Positions 1-8,539 of a stretch of DNA of 23,312 nt are shown here, in pieces (within the stretch, counting starts at the first letter, position 1; each line of letters starts with the position of its first letter). The position numbers and the translations under genes were made by a program. A model generated the notes under the pieces. That model did not search any database. It was not told where the DNA came from and saw only the letters and a list, made by a program, of their open reading frames with translations. Origin of the DNA: Diaporthe sp. PMI_573 (lineage: Eukaryota > Ascomycota > Sordariomycetes > Diaporthales > Diaporthaceae); contig JAJTUP010000200.1 of NCBI GenBank assembly GCA_021399435.1, positions 1-23,312 of the forward strand. Direction: 5' to 3'.

Positions 1-3
1 GCC

Positions 4-760
4 ATGATGCTTCTAGGCACTTGTGCCTGGTTCCGGCAAACGCAAGCCTTGACCAAGAAGATCCTGCTTATATCCTTGGCATATAACTGGCTCTCAACCC
101 TGATTTACTCCCTCGTCATCCCGATTATCGTTGCCCTAGTCCTTGGACTCTTAACCTCCACCTCATCAGGCAACAAGTACGGCGTTGGCAGTCCCTCGCC
201 CGTCCCGACCCTAATCGAATCCATTCCCCAAGACGCGACAATATTCTTCGTTCAATCGTCCAACGCGGGGGATGATGTTTCCAGGGCAATCAAAGACATT
301 ACTGTGCAGCTCGGGGACAAGGCGCGCGTGGAATTACTTGAAAGCGAGAAGCGGTTGAGGGAGAAATGTCCGACAGACATGAAGGGACGCGCTGACTGTT
401 TTGCCGCCATTGTCTTTAACGACTCGCCGCTGAGTCGCGCTGGAGACAGGCAGTGGAACTATACCATCCGAGTGAGCTCCTCGAACTCTCCTTCGACTTT
501 CGATGTCACCCAGTCGAGCAAAGACGTTGGCAATATGTACACACCGCTACAACTCGCCATCGACCAGGCGATTACGAACTCGACGATCGTGCCTGACACG
601 TACATGTTCACCCGTATGACACAAGACCAGGCAAAAAAACTTGATCGCGGGAAGTCCATCGACATGATAACCAGTGGGTTAGGAATTGTGTGCTTTGCTA
701 GCATGCTCTCACTCGTTTTCCACATTATGGGCATGATAGCATCGGAGCGTGATTCGGGCA
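4..760 (+). pseudogene. Truncated ABCA-type ABC transporter, N-terminal fragment (left copy)
   Basis: The ATG at 4 (or the adjacent one at 7) opens a frame of about 252 residues resembling the start of fungal ABC-A family transporters. There is a short N-terminal segment with Lys-rich residues, a first membrane helix at about residues 26-50, and a long soluble loop (about 60-220) with the Cys/Lys-rich character of the ABCA extracytoplasmic domain. A second hydrophobic segment (about 222-247) ends in an ASERDSG motif. In intact family members this leads into the remaining helices and the Walker-containing nucleotide-binding domains. Here the frame ends in a stop two codons past the motif, where the sequence switches to an unrelated gene on the other strand (junction about 757-760). 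No ATP-binding domain remains, so the fragment cannot transport. Family assignment is by recognition of the sequence pattern. Confidence 0.75.
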
Positions 761-1307
761 ATTAGCCTTACACGATGGGCGTGAGACGTGGCAGCCTTCA
801 GCTTATGTTTTCGATTCTTGAGTACAAGAGTGGTGAAGGTGCTCTCTACTTGGGATAACAAGGTTTCTGTGGCCAACGCAGTGCGCAATTGTCCGATGAT
901 AGGCTTATAAATAGCGTGGAAAACGTCTTTTGGGCAAAAATCTATTTTGAAGGTTAGTTCAGGCGATGTTTAACACAAGGGGTCTGATTTACGGTGCATC
1001 CCAGGGGGGAATGCATCTAGCGCTAATGCCGATGCTATGAGTTGAGTAAGCTGAGGAATGCGAGAATCGAATGCCCTGACAGCTTTTTGGAGGTGGAACT
1101 CTGCCGAACGTGGGACAGGATTGTTGAGTCGCGACGCCGTTACAAAATCCGGAAGGAGTAGATTGTCGCAGAAATGTTGTAGTGATGTTTGAATAAGAAA
1201 CAACCTGTGTTGGTGGGCGAAATTCAATTCAAGCTCCATGCGAGCTTCATTTGATTGTTCTGCGAAGCATGAAATGGCTGATGATAGTTCTGATCGGCGG
1301 ATCAGTT
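757..1307 (-). pseudogene. Fragment of an unrecognised gene, one intron (left copy)
   Basis: Minus-strand exon from 1307 to 993, intron 992-942 (donor gtaaat, branch CTAAC, acceptor atag, 51 nt), then an exon from 941 to about 757. The open frame crosses the intron in phase 1 and runs without stops into antisense ABCA sequence. The protein is helix-like, with no domain I recognise. It enters the window of coding sequence at the tip of hAT1 (1308) with residues ELIRRSELSSA, so the true start is upstream. A same-strand N-terminal-looking piece lies across hAT1 at 4186-4383 and could be the missing front. The other end is lost at the junction with ABCA. An alternative is a shorter gene starting at the ATG at 1239. 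Confidence 0.5.
942..992 (-). other. Predicted 51-nt intron in the unrecognised gene fragment
   Basis: Donor gtaaat, CTAAC branch-like site and acceptor atag on the minus strand. Removing it joins two long open frames in phase 1 (codon CAT), whereas without splicing the frame stops within a few codons. The mirror copy is 22321-22371. Confidence 0.55.
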
Positions 1308-4185
1308 CAGTGTGGCTAACAGACCGACCGTCTGACAGACCGTCTGACAGACCATCTTCAAACCGCAGACCGACCGACCGGCAAATCTCATCAGACCGAC
1401 AGACCAGAGCTGCCGGTCGGATTGGGTGGTCCGGGTTGGTCTGGGTTTTGGGGTGGTTTCTAGGGCTGCCATTGGTCAGCTCCAGCTTACCTTCACTTTA
1501 AGTTTAATGACACAACGCGTCTACGTAACACGACACGTTTGCCTCAGTGAATTTTCGTGTCATGCCAATCTGTCTGAGCCATTGTCAATTCGTGCTGCAT
1601 TATCATGTCTTCTAGCAGAACTACGAGCCACGTGTCGTCAACACCGCAATCTCTTCCCTCTCGCCCACCTCCCATCCCGGCTGATGACGGTTTTGAAGGC
1701 ACGCACGCCTCATGCTCGGCTACAACTGACGAGACACATGCATCACCATGCGAATTTGAAATCGATTGGGAGAATATCTGGCACGGTAGCAAACGACTTA
1801 TGGGCGCCAAAAAGAGGCCCCGTCACAGGCGGGTCATCGGCACCAAGATCAAAGAGTCGTGGATATACCGACATGGCGCCAATTTGGAGCATCACGGGTA
1901 CGTTACTGGCTTTGCAGGATCTGTCATGTGAAGAAGAGTCATTCGACAGCTCTATACGTCTCATCCGGGACGTCTCATGCCGCGAGGCACCTGCTCCGTC
2001 AGCACCAAATCACGGAGGTAGGGGAGAGTGGTCCCGGCTTGGCGACTCCGTTTACGTTGGCGGCGACGTCTGGCTCCTCGATATCCCGTCTATTGTCGCG
2101 GCAGGCCAGCCTAGGCTTGCAGCTTGCTTCCCATTTTGACGAAGGAACATGGAAAGCTCGCTTCGTGGACTGGATCATAATCGAAGATGTCACCTTCCGA
2201 CAGGCATCCAGCGAGCGCCTTCGGTGGCTGATAGCGAATGGTGGGGAGCTTGCAAGTCAGCTACTTCCGGAACATCACACCACAGTTTGTTCATGGATCC
2301 GCCAAACCTTTGAATCCCGACGGCAAATCATTGTCAATCTCGTCAAGAACGCGAGGAGCTCAGTTCACCTAAGCTTCGATCTATGGACTGCTTCTAACGG
2401 GTTCAACTATGTCGGAATCGTCGGCCACTTTTGTTGACAGTAACGGCGAAAAGCGTGATGTCCTTCTTGGGCTGCCGCGGCTAGTCGGTCCACACTCCGG
2501 TGAGAATATTGCCCCTTATGTGAAGGGAGTAATCGACCAATACGAAATGGGCTCCAAGCTTGGCTACTTTATGCTTGATAACGCTGAGAGCAACGATACC
2601 TGCCTGGAGCGGCTTGCGAGATGGTTTCCAATGGACGTTGGCCGACGCTGCTTATGTTGCATCGGCCACATTATTAACCTGGTTGTCTGGGCCGTCATCT
2701 TCGGCTCAAATGTTAGCAAATTCGAGACGGAGCTTTGTGGGGCTACGGATAAATTTAGTTTTGACATTTGGGCCAAGAAAGGGGCCATTGGCAAACTCCA
2801 CAACCTTGCTACCTACATCTGCCGGACGGACTAAAGACAACAGGCGCTTCGGCGTTTCCAGACCGAGCTTGCAGGGGACGATGCTATATTTACATTGGAG
2901 ATCGTTGTTGATGGCAAGACACGCTGGAACTCAATTTACAGTATAATTATATGTAGTATGCCAGTCTGCCCTTGCTACCTGTATTGGACATTTGCTGACT
3001 CCGGATTAACTTATCTTAGCACTCAAGCTACGTAGCGCTATTGAGCTCTATCAATCCCGCTGGCAAAAACCAAAATATGACCCGGTCCACCGTGACCTAA
3101 CGAAGGACTTCGTCAACGCTGCGGACTGGGTTGAATTAGAGCGCTTCCACGATTTCCTAAAGCCGTTCTATATCCTTACAAAGACTATGGAGGGCAATGC
3201 CAACAAACCGGGCGCAGAGGGCGGGCATGGTGCAGTGTGGGAGACTCTCAAGACAATGGACTACCTGTTTGTTAAATTCAAGCAGGCCGCGGAGGAAACT
3301 TAGTTTGAGGAGCCCTCCCATTTTAAGTCGAGAATTAACTGCGGATGGGCGAAGCTTGAAGACTATTACGTCAAATCAGACCATACACCTATCTACCAAA
3401 CAGCGCTAGCCCTTTACCTATCACATGGGTATGACTACTTTAAGCGACACTGGAAAACCATGATAGATAGGCCGCAATGGTATAGCAACATGCAGTCTGC
3501 TGTGGGTAGCCTATTTAACGACTATGTCTGACAGGCTAAAGTTAAAGCTTAAGCTTAAGCAGGGCTTTTGGAAGGCGAAGTTAATGAGATTAAAGCTAAT
3601 GTTAATAACTACAGTTCATTTGGGAAAAGATCAATCCGCTCCTTGAATACATAGCGAAAGAAGGTTAAGGCAGTTAGCGAGCTTAACATATTTCAGACAC
3701 GGCCAATTTACGCGCATAATCTCAACGTTGCAAACCCTCTTAAATGGCGGAATCAACATTAATTGGAATATCCAGTCTTGTATTAAATGGCGCTAGATCT
3801 ATTCTTAATTCCTGGCATGAGTTCTAAATGCAAAAGGGTGTTTAGCCAGACCAAGAAAATGATTACTGACGAGCGCAACCGGCTAGCACCTAAGGTAGTC
3901 GAGGCCGATTAGCTTTAAAAACAGTGGCTAATGAGAGGGCTGGTAGTCTAAGTACGTTAGTAGTACCTGCATAGAAGAGCAAAAAGGGTTTCATTGTATC
4001 CTGTAACCAGCCAGGAAATTATTTTAATTACACTGGTAAAACCTCGGTATGGGGTTATCAGACCGACCTAGACCGACCGGCCGCGCACCCAGACAGACCA
4101 AGACCGACCGACCGGGAGCCTTGACCAACCCAAACCGACAGACCGAAGGGGCCGGTCTAGGTCGGTCGGTTTGTTAGCCACACTG
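1308..4185 (+). mobile_element. hAT1: degenerate 2.9-kb hAT transposon
   Basis: The element is bounded by terminal inverted repeats that begin CAGTGTGGCTAACA and match over 23 bp with one mismatch (1308-1330 and 4163-4185). Both ends carry dense subterminal copies of GACCGACC/CAGACCG-type motifs (about 1320-1440 and 4060-4170), as expected for hAT transposase binding. The interior holds a broken hAT transposase. The 8 bp outside the two tips differ (GATCAGTT at 1300-1307; GCCAAAAG at 4186-4193), so no target-site duplication survives. Either the flanks were rearranged or one flank was deleted. The first 360 bp recur in the right inverted-repeat arm. Confidence 0.85.
1605..3951 (+). pseudogene. 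hAT transposase pseudogene of hAT1
   Basis: The reading starts at the ATG at 1605. Before a frameshift near 1898 it includes an ESWIYRHG motif typical of fungal hAT proteins. It resumes as a BED-type zinc finger (RYWLCRICH with a downstream H-x4-H, RHLLRQHQ). The first catalytic Asp region is VHLSFDLWTA. Another frameshift near 2430 leads to the second Asp region (GYFMLDNAESND) and the CIGHIINL motif. After stops near 2832, 3301 and 3529 the C-terminal dimerisation region is readable (MALDLFLIPGMSSKCKRVFSQ). The family has Glu at CERxFS; here the codon at 3832-3834 is AAA (Lys), which would remove the third catalytic residue. The protein cannot be functional. Confidence 0.85.
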
Positions 4186-4383
4186 GCCAAAAGTGGCCGA
4201 TGGTGTGAAAGGAGACACTTGTACCAGGATCTCATCGTGACCATTGTCGGTATTGTCGTTGGTTCTCTTTTGCTTCCTCTTCTTTTGCCAGCTTTTCTTG
4301 GTATCGATATGCCGTACTAAAAATGGACAGTCAGCCCAGCTGATCTCGTCGAGTGCACGAGTCCGATTACGCGAGGCCACCAT
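4186..4383 (-). pseudogene. N-terminal-looking gene fragment ending at hAT1
   Basis: An ATG at 4383 opens 66 residues that run without a stop to the 3' tip of hAT1. The sequence starts MVASRNRTRALDEISW and contains a very basic stretch (about residues 30-42, KKSWQKKRKQKRT) that could be a nuclear localisation signal. It is then cut by the transposon. The same-strand reading frame on the other side of hAT1 (757-1307) lacks a start, so the two may be parts of one gene. No domain is recognised, and the missing target duplication means the join is not proven. The MITE at 4416-4564 sits 33 bp upstream of the ATG, in what would be its promoter. Confidence 0.35.
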
Positions 4384-4415
4384 GATATCAATGTTCTTTT
4401 TTTGGGGGAGGGACG

Positions 4416-4564
4416 CAGGGTGGTCATCAATTCAACTCAATCGCCCCTCCGGTGGACAAAAGATCACTATGTGCACCGTGCGAGCGTGCGCGTGCCATAA
4501 AACAGACCGTGCCACCCCTGTTTCAACTCAATCGACGCCCCAGATTGAATTGATGACCACCCTG
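4416..4564. mobile_element. 149-bp hAT-type MITE with perfect TSD
   Basis: The terminal inverted repeats read CAGGGTGGTCATCAATTCAA from each end (20 bp identical). The element is flanked by a perfect 8-bp direct repeat GAGGGACG at 4408-4415 and 4565-4572, the target duplication length of hAT elements. There is no coding capacity. The TIR resembles those of hAT3 (CAAGGTGGCGATCAACTCCA) and hAT2 (CAAGGCTCCGATCAACTTCA), so it is probably a non-autonomous relative mobilised by that lineage. The intact TSD indicates a clean insertion that was not rearranged afterwards. Confidence 0.92.
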
Positions 4565-4572
4565 GAGGGACG

Positions 4573-5499
4573 TGTTCTTCTGGGGGCGCAGTCAAGCAGT
4601 CGACGTGGCGTAGAAACCAAAGCCGTCCCTGCAAAGGGAACGAGACGGCGACAGCAAACCGCTACCACGGAAGCGTCAGCTTATTGAAAGACTTGATCTT
4701 GCATTTCAGAGACAATACTTTCGATAAGCAGGTCCACATTGCAGTTAGGACAAACAAACTAATGGTCAAGTTAATCGACCTGGGAGTCGATGTTAATAAG
4801 TCTGATGACCAAGGGAATATGCCTCTGCATCTACTGATTCAGCTGCTGTATCCGTCGAATGAAGGCTCTAATAGCTCAAGGGGTCTGCCAGGCGTCGAAC
4901 TTTCCCAGGCACCCAGATGTGCTACGGGCAGCCCTGTGGATCTCACGCCGTCAGAAGATACAGACCGTGAAAGTATTATCCAGGCAATACAAGAGCAGGA
5001 TATGTATATGAACGGCAACAATTCCTACTACGACAACGACAGCGACTTTGTGGATAGCGGCTTCGCCGACGAGTACGACACAGGGAGTGATGACTACACT
5101 GAGGACGAAAGCGACAGCTTCAGCGATGGGGACGACCACAGCGTTCATGTTGACTCTCTCCATGGCCTACTCGTATTAGCCAAAAACGGAAGCCAGAAGA
5201 ACTTTTCCCAGTATGAACCAAGCGGGTTGGCCAGGCTGGGCTGTGACCGTGAGTTGGATAGGTGCGACGCCTGGGTTCTATCATTTTCTATTCTGCTGTG
5301 CGAGGGCGGCAGCCTAACTATGAATAACAATGCCGGAATGACAGCCCTCGACTATATCCACGGGCTTAGAGCCTACCGGGCCAATGCATGCCCCAAGGCG
5401 TACCGCCGAATCATCCCTGCTCTCCGGGACTTCAACCTGTCGGATCCCCCCAGTTCTGGGCTGATCAACGAATTGAGTGGCTCAGCAAGTCGCGCTTAA
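4573..5499 (+). pseudogene. Ankyrin-repeat protein, 5'-truncated
   Basis: The frame is open from the MITE edge through the stop at 5497-5499, with no in-frame ATG before 4762. It reads as ankyrin helices: a GSVSLLKDLI segment, then VHIAVRTNKLMVKLIDLGVDVN and KSDDQGNMPLHLLI. Next comes a strongly acidic Asp/Ser/Tyr-rich linker (about 5010-5150), followed by another repeat-like unit (ILLCEGGSLTMNNNAGMTALDYI, about 5285-5360). The missing start and the MITE upstream suggest that only the 3' part of a larger gene remains. It could still be expressed from the ATG at 4762 (245 residues). Ankyrin proteins of this kind mediate protein binding, and no specific partner can be inferred. Confidence 0.55.
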
Positions 5500-6211
5500 G
5501 AAGGGCCGGCCTTTTTACTTCGCCTGTGATCACAATGGCTGTTTCCTGGTCGTCCCTCGTCAGGAAGGAACACGTGAAGCCAGAGTCGAACGTTGAAATC
5601 GCGCAGGGAGTAGATGGAGCTGGGTGCCATTCTGGTAGTGAATTAACCTGTTCTCTCTTTCAGGACGACATTTTCTCTCGGTTACGCATAAACTGTCTGT
5701 TTTCTGGGTATTAGCGAATGTTGATGATATTCTGTATCTTTCTTATCATTGTGAACTGCCCTCATTTCGACCTATACTATGCCCCCCAATTTGTGTCGAT
5801 GCCATCCCACCCATGGAGCAGTTCCTTTTCCCATTCCCTTGATACGCGCTGTCCTACATGAGAGCCGTGATGCCTGCACTCTTTATGAAACTCGCGACGG
5901 CGCAGTATTCCCGCATAATTCAGAACTCCCTTATAGTGATTGCGACAACCGGGCGTCGAGCATCAGAACCACCCCAGTCCGTCGTGATCGTCCGTAATAT
6001 TATATGAGTCCTGGTCGAGACTTTTATTCCATTGCAGGGTGATCTTGCCGTTCATTTCAGGACGAAGGACCATTCAATAATCAATCTTAAGGCAATCCTT
6101 ACCAATGTGACATAGCCTAACATCCACGCCACATAGTCCCACGCCACGTTTGAAAGGTATTCGTCTGAGATGGGACTGGTGATGTTTTTGATCTGCCGCA
6201 CACTCTTGTCG
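5500..6211. other. Intergenic stretch without recognised gene
   Basis: Only short frames (about 70-110 codons) with no recognisable domain, splice-consistent structure or repeats. The part next to the ankyrin gene may include its 3' untranslated region. Confidence 0.5.
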
Positions 6212-6454
6212 CTATTTAGACTTGAGGAGTCGGATGATGTTGGACATGGGCGAACCGGATATTCTTGGCGGCCGCAACGTGTTCAGTCCCTTGAAAGGAA
6301 CGCCAATGCATTTCATCGTTCCCGGCAGCCAAGGGCCACATTCCCAATCCCAGCGCACATTCTCACTTCCTGCATTGGCGGTACAGTGGCAGTCGTTAGG
6401 ATCAAAACAGCGAAGTTCAGGTGACCCCTTGGCCGTAACTAAGCCCGCGACTAT
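6212..6454 (-). pseudogene. Small cysteine-rich secreted-type frame with broken 5' end
   Basis: Minus-strand frame of 80 residues, open after an in-frame TAA (6457-6455). Its first residues, IVAGLVTAKG, look like the end of a signal peptide with an Ala-x cleavage region. Five cysteines follow within 34 residues (about 16, 22, 24, 39, 49 of the frame), in a context with WDWEC and GPWLPG. An in-frame ATG lies at 6475-6473, only six codons ahead of the TAA, so the signal peptide appears to be cut by the stop. A frameshift or unrecognised intron is an alternative. I recognise no family. The composition resembles small secreted fungal proteins, but this is only a pattern. Confidence 0.28.
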
Positions 6455-6475
6455 TTAATTTCCCGGAGTTCTCAT

Positions 6476-7049
6476 GGATCTTTCATAGCCTTGCACGCAG
6501 TATATTCATCTGGCCGTTGAATGGTATGTGAGCCGCCGAGCGTATATCATATGCGTCGGGTTCCTTGTCGTGTCCGATTGTATTTGGACTCCGAAAATGC
6601 TGCACCTTCTGTCCTTCACACGGTATACTGTGGCTCGGGTCTTTGCACAGAATTGTCTCCCACGGGTGTTTTGTTTGGGGCCACGGCTGCCTGCGCTTCG
6701 TAAGTGCCAAATGAGCTTTTAGAATGTATGGCTCGTACAGGTCCGGCAAATAACTAGCAGAGGTTTAAATTTGAAGTAACAGCACTCTTGAAGCCCAAGA
6801 GGCACTTCTAATAGCCGAAGATTGAAGCGGAAGTTCGAAGGTGCATTTGGGTAGCAGATTATGGTATTGAGACGTCATTGTCTTGAGTAATGGTGATGTT
6901 TGATATAGTGACTGTTGGCCCATGTGTACGAACGTTGGGGGTGTACATAATGTAAGTCTGACTTAGTTATGCATACCTAAATCGCAGGATTTCCAGCGAA
7001 AAGTACCTAGAGCTAAGGTTTGGATCAAAAGTCCCTAGTCGCAATGACT
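6476..7049. other. Intergenic stretch without recognised gene
   Basis: Only short overlapping frames on both strands with no recognisable motif. The part next to 7050 would be the 3' region of the SDR gene. Confidence 0.45.
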
Positions 7050-8045
7050 TCAAGATAACCCGACAAGCCTAAGCGAGTCCCTCCATAGTCGACCTTCGGC
7101 CTCCGAATCATACGCGTGCTTGGCGTATCCCGAGCCAAAAGTGCTACTCTCGTCCTCTGAGGGAGGCGCCTCAGCGCACTCGGCGAGGTATATCCCCCCT
7201 CTTCCCTCTAACTGCTTCCCAATTGCCGCCCAGACAGTGGTTGCAGCTCCTTGCTCCGGGCTCTTCGTCTGCTTAAGAAAATTCTCGTCTTTTCCGGCGT
7301 CCTCCAACTCAGCTGTTGAAAGATGCTTTGCGAGAGGGGTCATGATCCCACCTGGGTGTAGGCTTAACCCATGAAGACCCTGAGAGCCATATCTCCGCTC
7401 CAGTTCGTTGGCCATGTAGATATTGGCAGTTTTGGACTGTGCATAGGCCCCCCAAGGAGTATATTCGCTCTTTTCAAAGTTATAGTCGTCCGAGGCATTG
7501 ATGCCCTTCCTCAGGTGTGCCACAGAAGACACAGCGACAACACGGCTGTGAAAGTCCGGCGTAGTAGCTGCCAGCAGCGCCGGCTTCAGCAGCTCAAAGA
7601 ACAAGAAGTGGGACAAGTGATTGGTGCCGAACTGCAGTTCATACCCGTCTTTGGTGAACTGACGGGTCTGGACAGCCATGATTCCGGCATTGTTGATCAG
7701 GATGTTGACCTTGTCTGTCTTAGCTAGAATCTTGTTTGCTGCGAGACGGACACTCTCCAGAGACTCTTGGTCCATCTCGACAAGCTCCATGCGGCTGGGG
7801 TCAAAGATGCCGGCAAGGGCTTCCTTAGCTTTGGCGAGATTTCGGGCTGTTAAGAAAAGCCTAGCCCCAGTAACCGAGAGAGCGCGAACTGTCTCGATTC
7901 CAATCCCCGATGAGGTGCCAGTGATAACAATGACCTTGTCGTGCAGTTTGCCCTCCACACCTTCATCTTTGATGATCTGCAGCGCGGTTGGTCTGGCGTC
8001 GCCGGGACCCTGCGGATTAGCGTGGGCTGCTGCATAGCGAGACAT
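7050..8045 (-). CDS. Short-chain dehydrogenase/reductase (SDR)
   Basis: Intact single-exon gene of 331 residues. The frame extends three codons further upstream, but the first ATG is at 8045. It has all classical SDR landmarks in order: the nucleotide-binding TGTSSGIG (residues 42-49), NNAG (118-121), the catalytic serine region AVSSVAH (171-177), the YAQSK catalytic Tyr201/Lys205 pair, and a PGGIMT loop after the active site. The closest general type is the retinol-dehydrogenase/WW-domain-oxidoreductase-like fungal SDR, which normally uses NAD(P)H to reduce or oxidise a carbonyl or alcohol. The substrate cannot be told from sequence. It is transcribed divergently from the bZIP regulator at 8540, with 494 bp between the start codons, so the two may share control. 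It shows no lesions, unlike most of its neighbours. Confidence 0.93.
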   Translation of the reverse strand: MSRYAAAHANPQGPGDARPTALQIIKDEGVEGKLHDKVIVITGTSSGIGIETVRALSVTGARLFLTARNLAKAKEALAGIFDPSRMELVEMDQESLESVRLAANKILAKTDKVNILINNAGIMAVQTRQFTKDGYELQFGTNHLSHFLFFELLKPALLAATTPDFHSRVVAVSSVAHLRKGINASDDYNFEKSEYTPWGAYAQSKTANIYMANELERRYGSQGLHGLSLHPGGIMTPLAKHLSTAELEDAGKDENFLKQTKSPEQGAATTVWAAIGKQLEGRGGIYLAECAEAPPSEDESSTFGSGYAKHAYDSEAEGRLWRDSLRLVGLS

Positions 8046-8539
8046 AATTGGCAATTCTGTCGGTTGAGATTTGGGGTCGAAAGTTGATGTAGATAAGGAA
8101 CAAGTAGATCTTTATGGATCGGTATGGAAACAGATCTCAAAGACGGATGTTCCCCATGTCTTTAATACTTGGGCTTGGAGACATATCCTCCGCCTATAAA
8201 CAGTGTTTTGCCTATTTCTCTAGCATGTTACCACTGTCTCCCATGGCCATGTTCGTCCGTCCCCGAGCGGCCCGCAATCTCTGACACGGTTTCTGTCTCT
8301 GTCGGGAATTTAAACTTTTGAGGTATTGCGGCTGACCGTTTCTGCCCTTTCCGTCATAGCGTCGGAGTTCATCCAGCTGCAAGCTTTGTAAGCCGGCTGA
8401 CGCTTTTATCCGTTTCGGGTTAGCCTTCTAGGTGTTGCAATTTCCCTCCGTTGAAACATTTGAAATGCCCTCGTTCCCGGATTAACAAAGTCAACGAAGT
8501 CCGAATCCCAGCATTACTCGGACTGATGCTCCTCCCGCC
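8046..8539. promoter_or_regulatory. Shared divergent promoter region, SDR / bZIP
   Basis: 494 bp separate the ATGs of the minus-strand SDR and the plus-strand bZIP gene. No other gene is visible. A weak TATA-like CATAAAGA is readable on the minus strand at about 8108-8115, some 60 bp before the SDR ATG. The region is a natural place for the bZIP protein to act on itself and on the SDR, but I identified no specific binding site. Confidence 0.5.

Larger units (their letters stand above)
1..1667. repeat. Left arm of a 1.67-kb terminal inverted repeat
   Basis: This arm is the reverse complement of 21646-23312: position x pairs with 23313-x. Four reading frames of 253, 100, 89 and 87 residues are identical at mirrored coordinates, and the non-coding stretches I compared by eye also match throughout. 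The arm contains a truncated ABCA transporter, a fragment of an unrecognised gene, and the first 360 bp of hAT1. Homology stops after 1667. Bases 1666-1667 (CA) may match by chance, because the hAT2 tip also starts with CA, so the true duplicated segment may end at 1665. Whether the repeat continues outside the window cannot be seen. Confidence 0.97.

Noticed and set aside
459..761. 100-codon minus-strand frame inside the ABCA fragment (and its mirror at 22552-22854)
   Set aside because: Antisense shadow of the transporter reading frame with no independent features.
1238..1501. 87-codon frame with RPSDRPSD-type repeats at the hAT1 left end (mirror at 21812-22075)
   Set aside because: It is the translation of the hAT1 subterminal GACC repeats, which explain the apparent protein repeat.
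7120..8037. Plus-strand frames opposite the SDR gene
   Set aside because: Antisense shadows. The minus-strand SDR has all family motifs over its full length.
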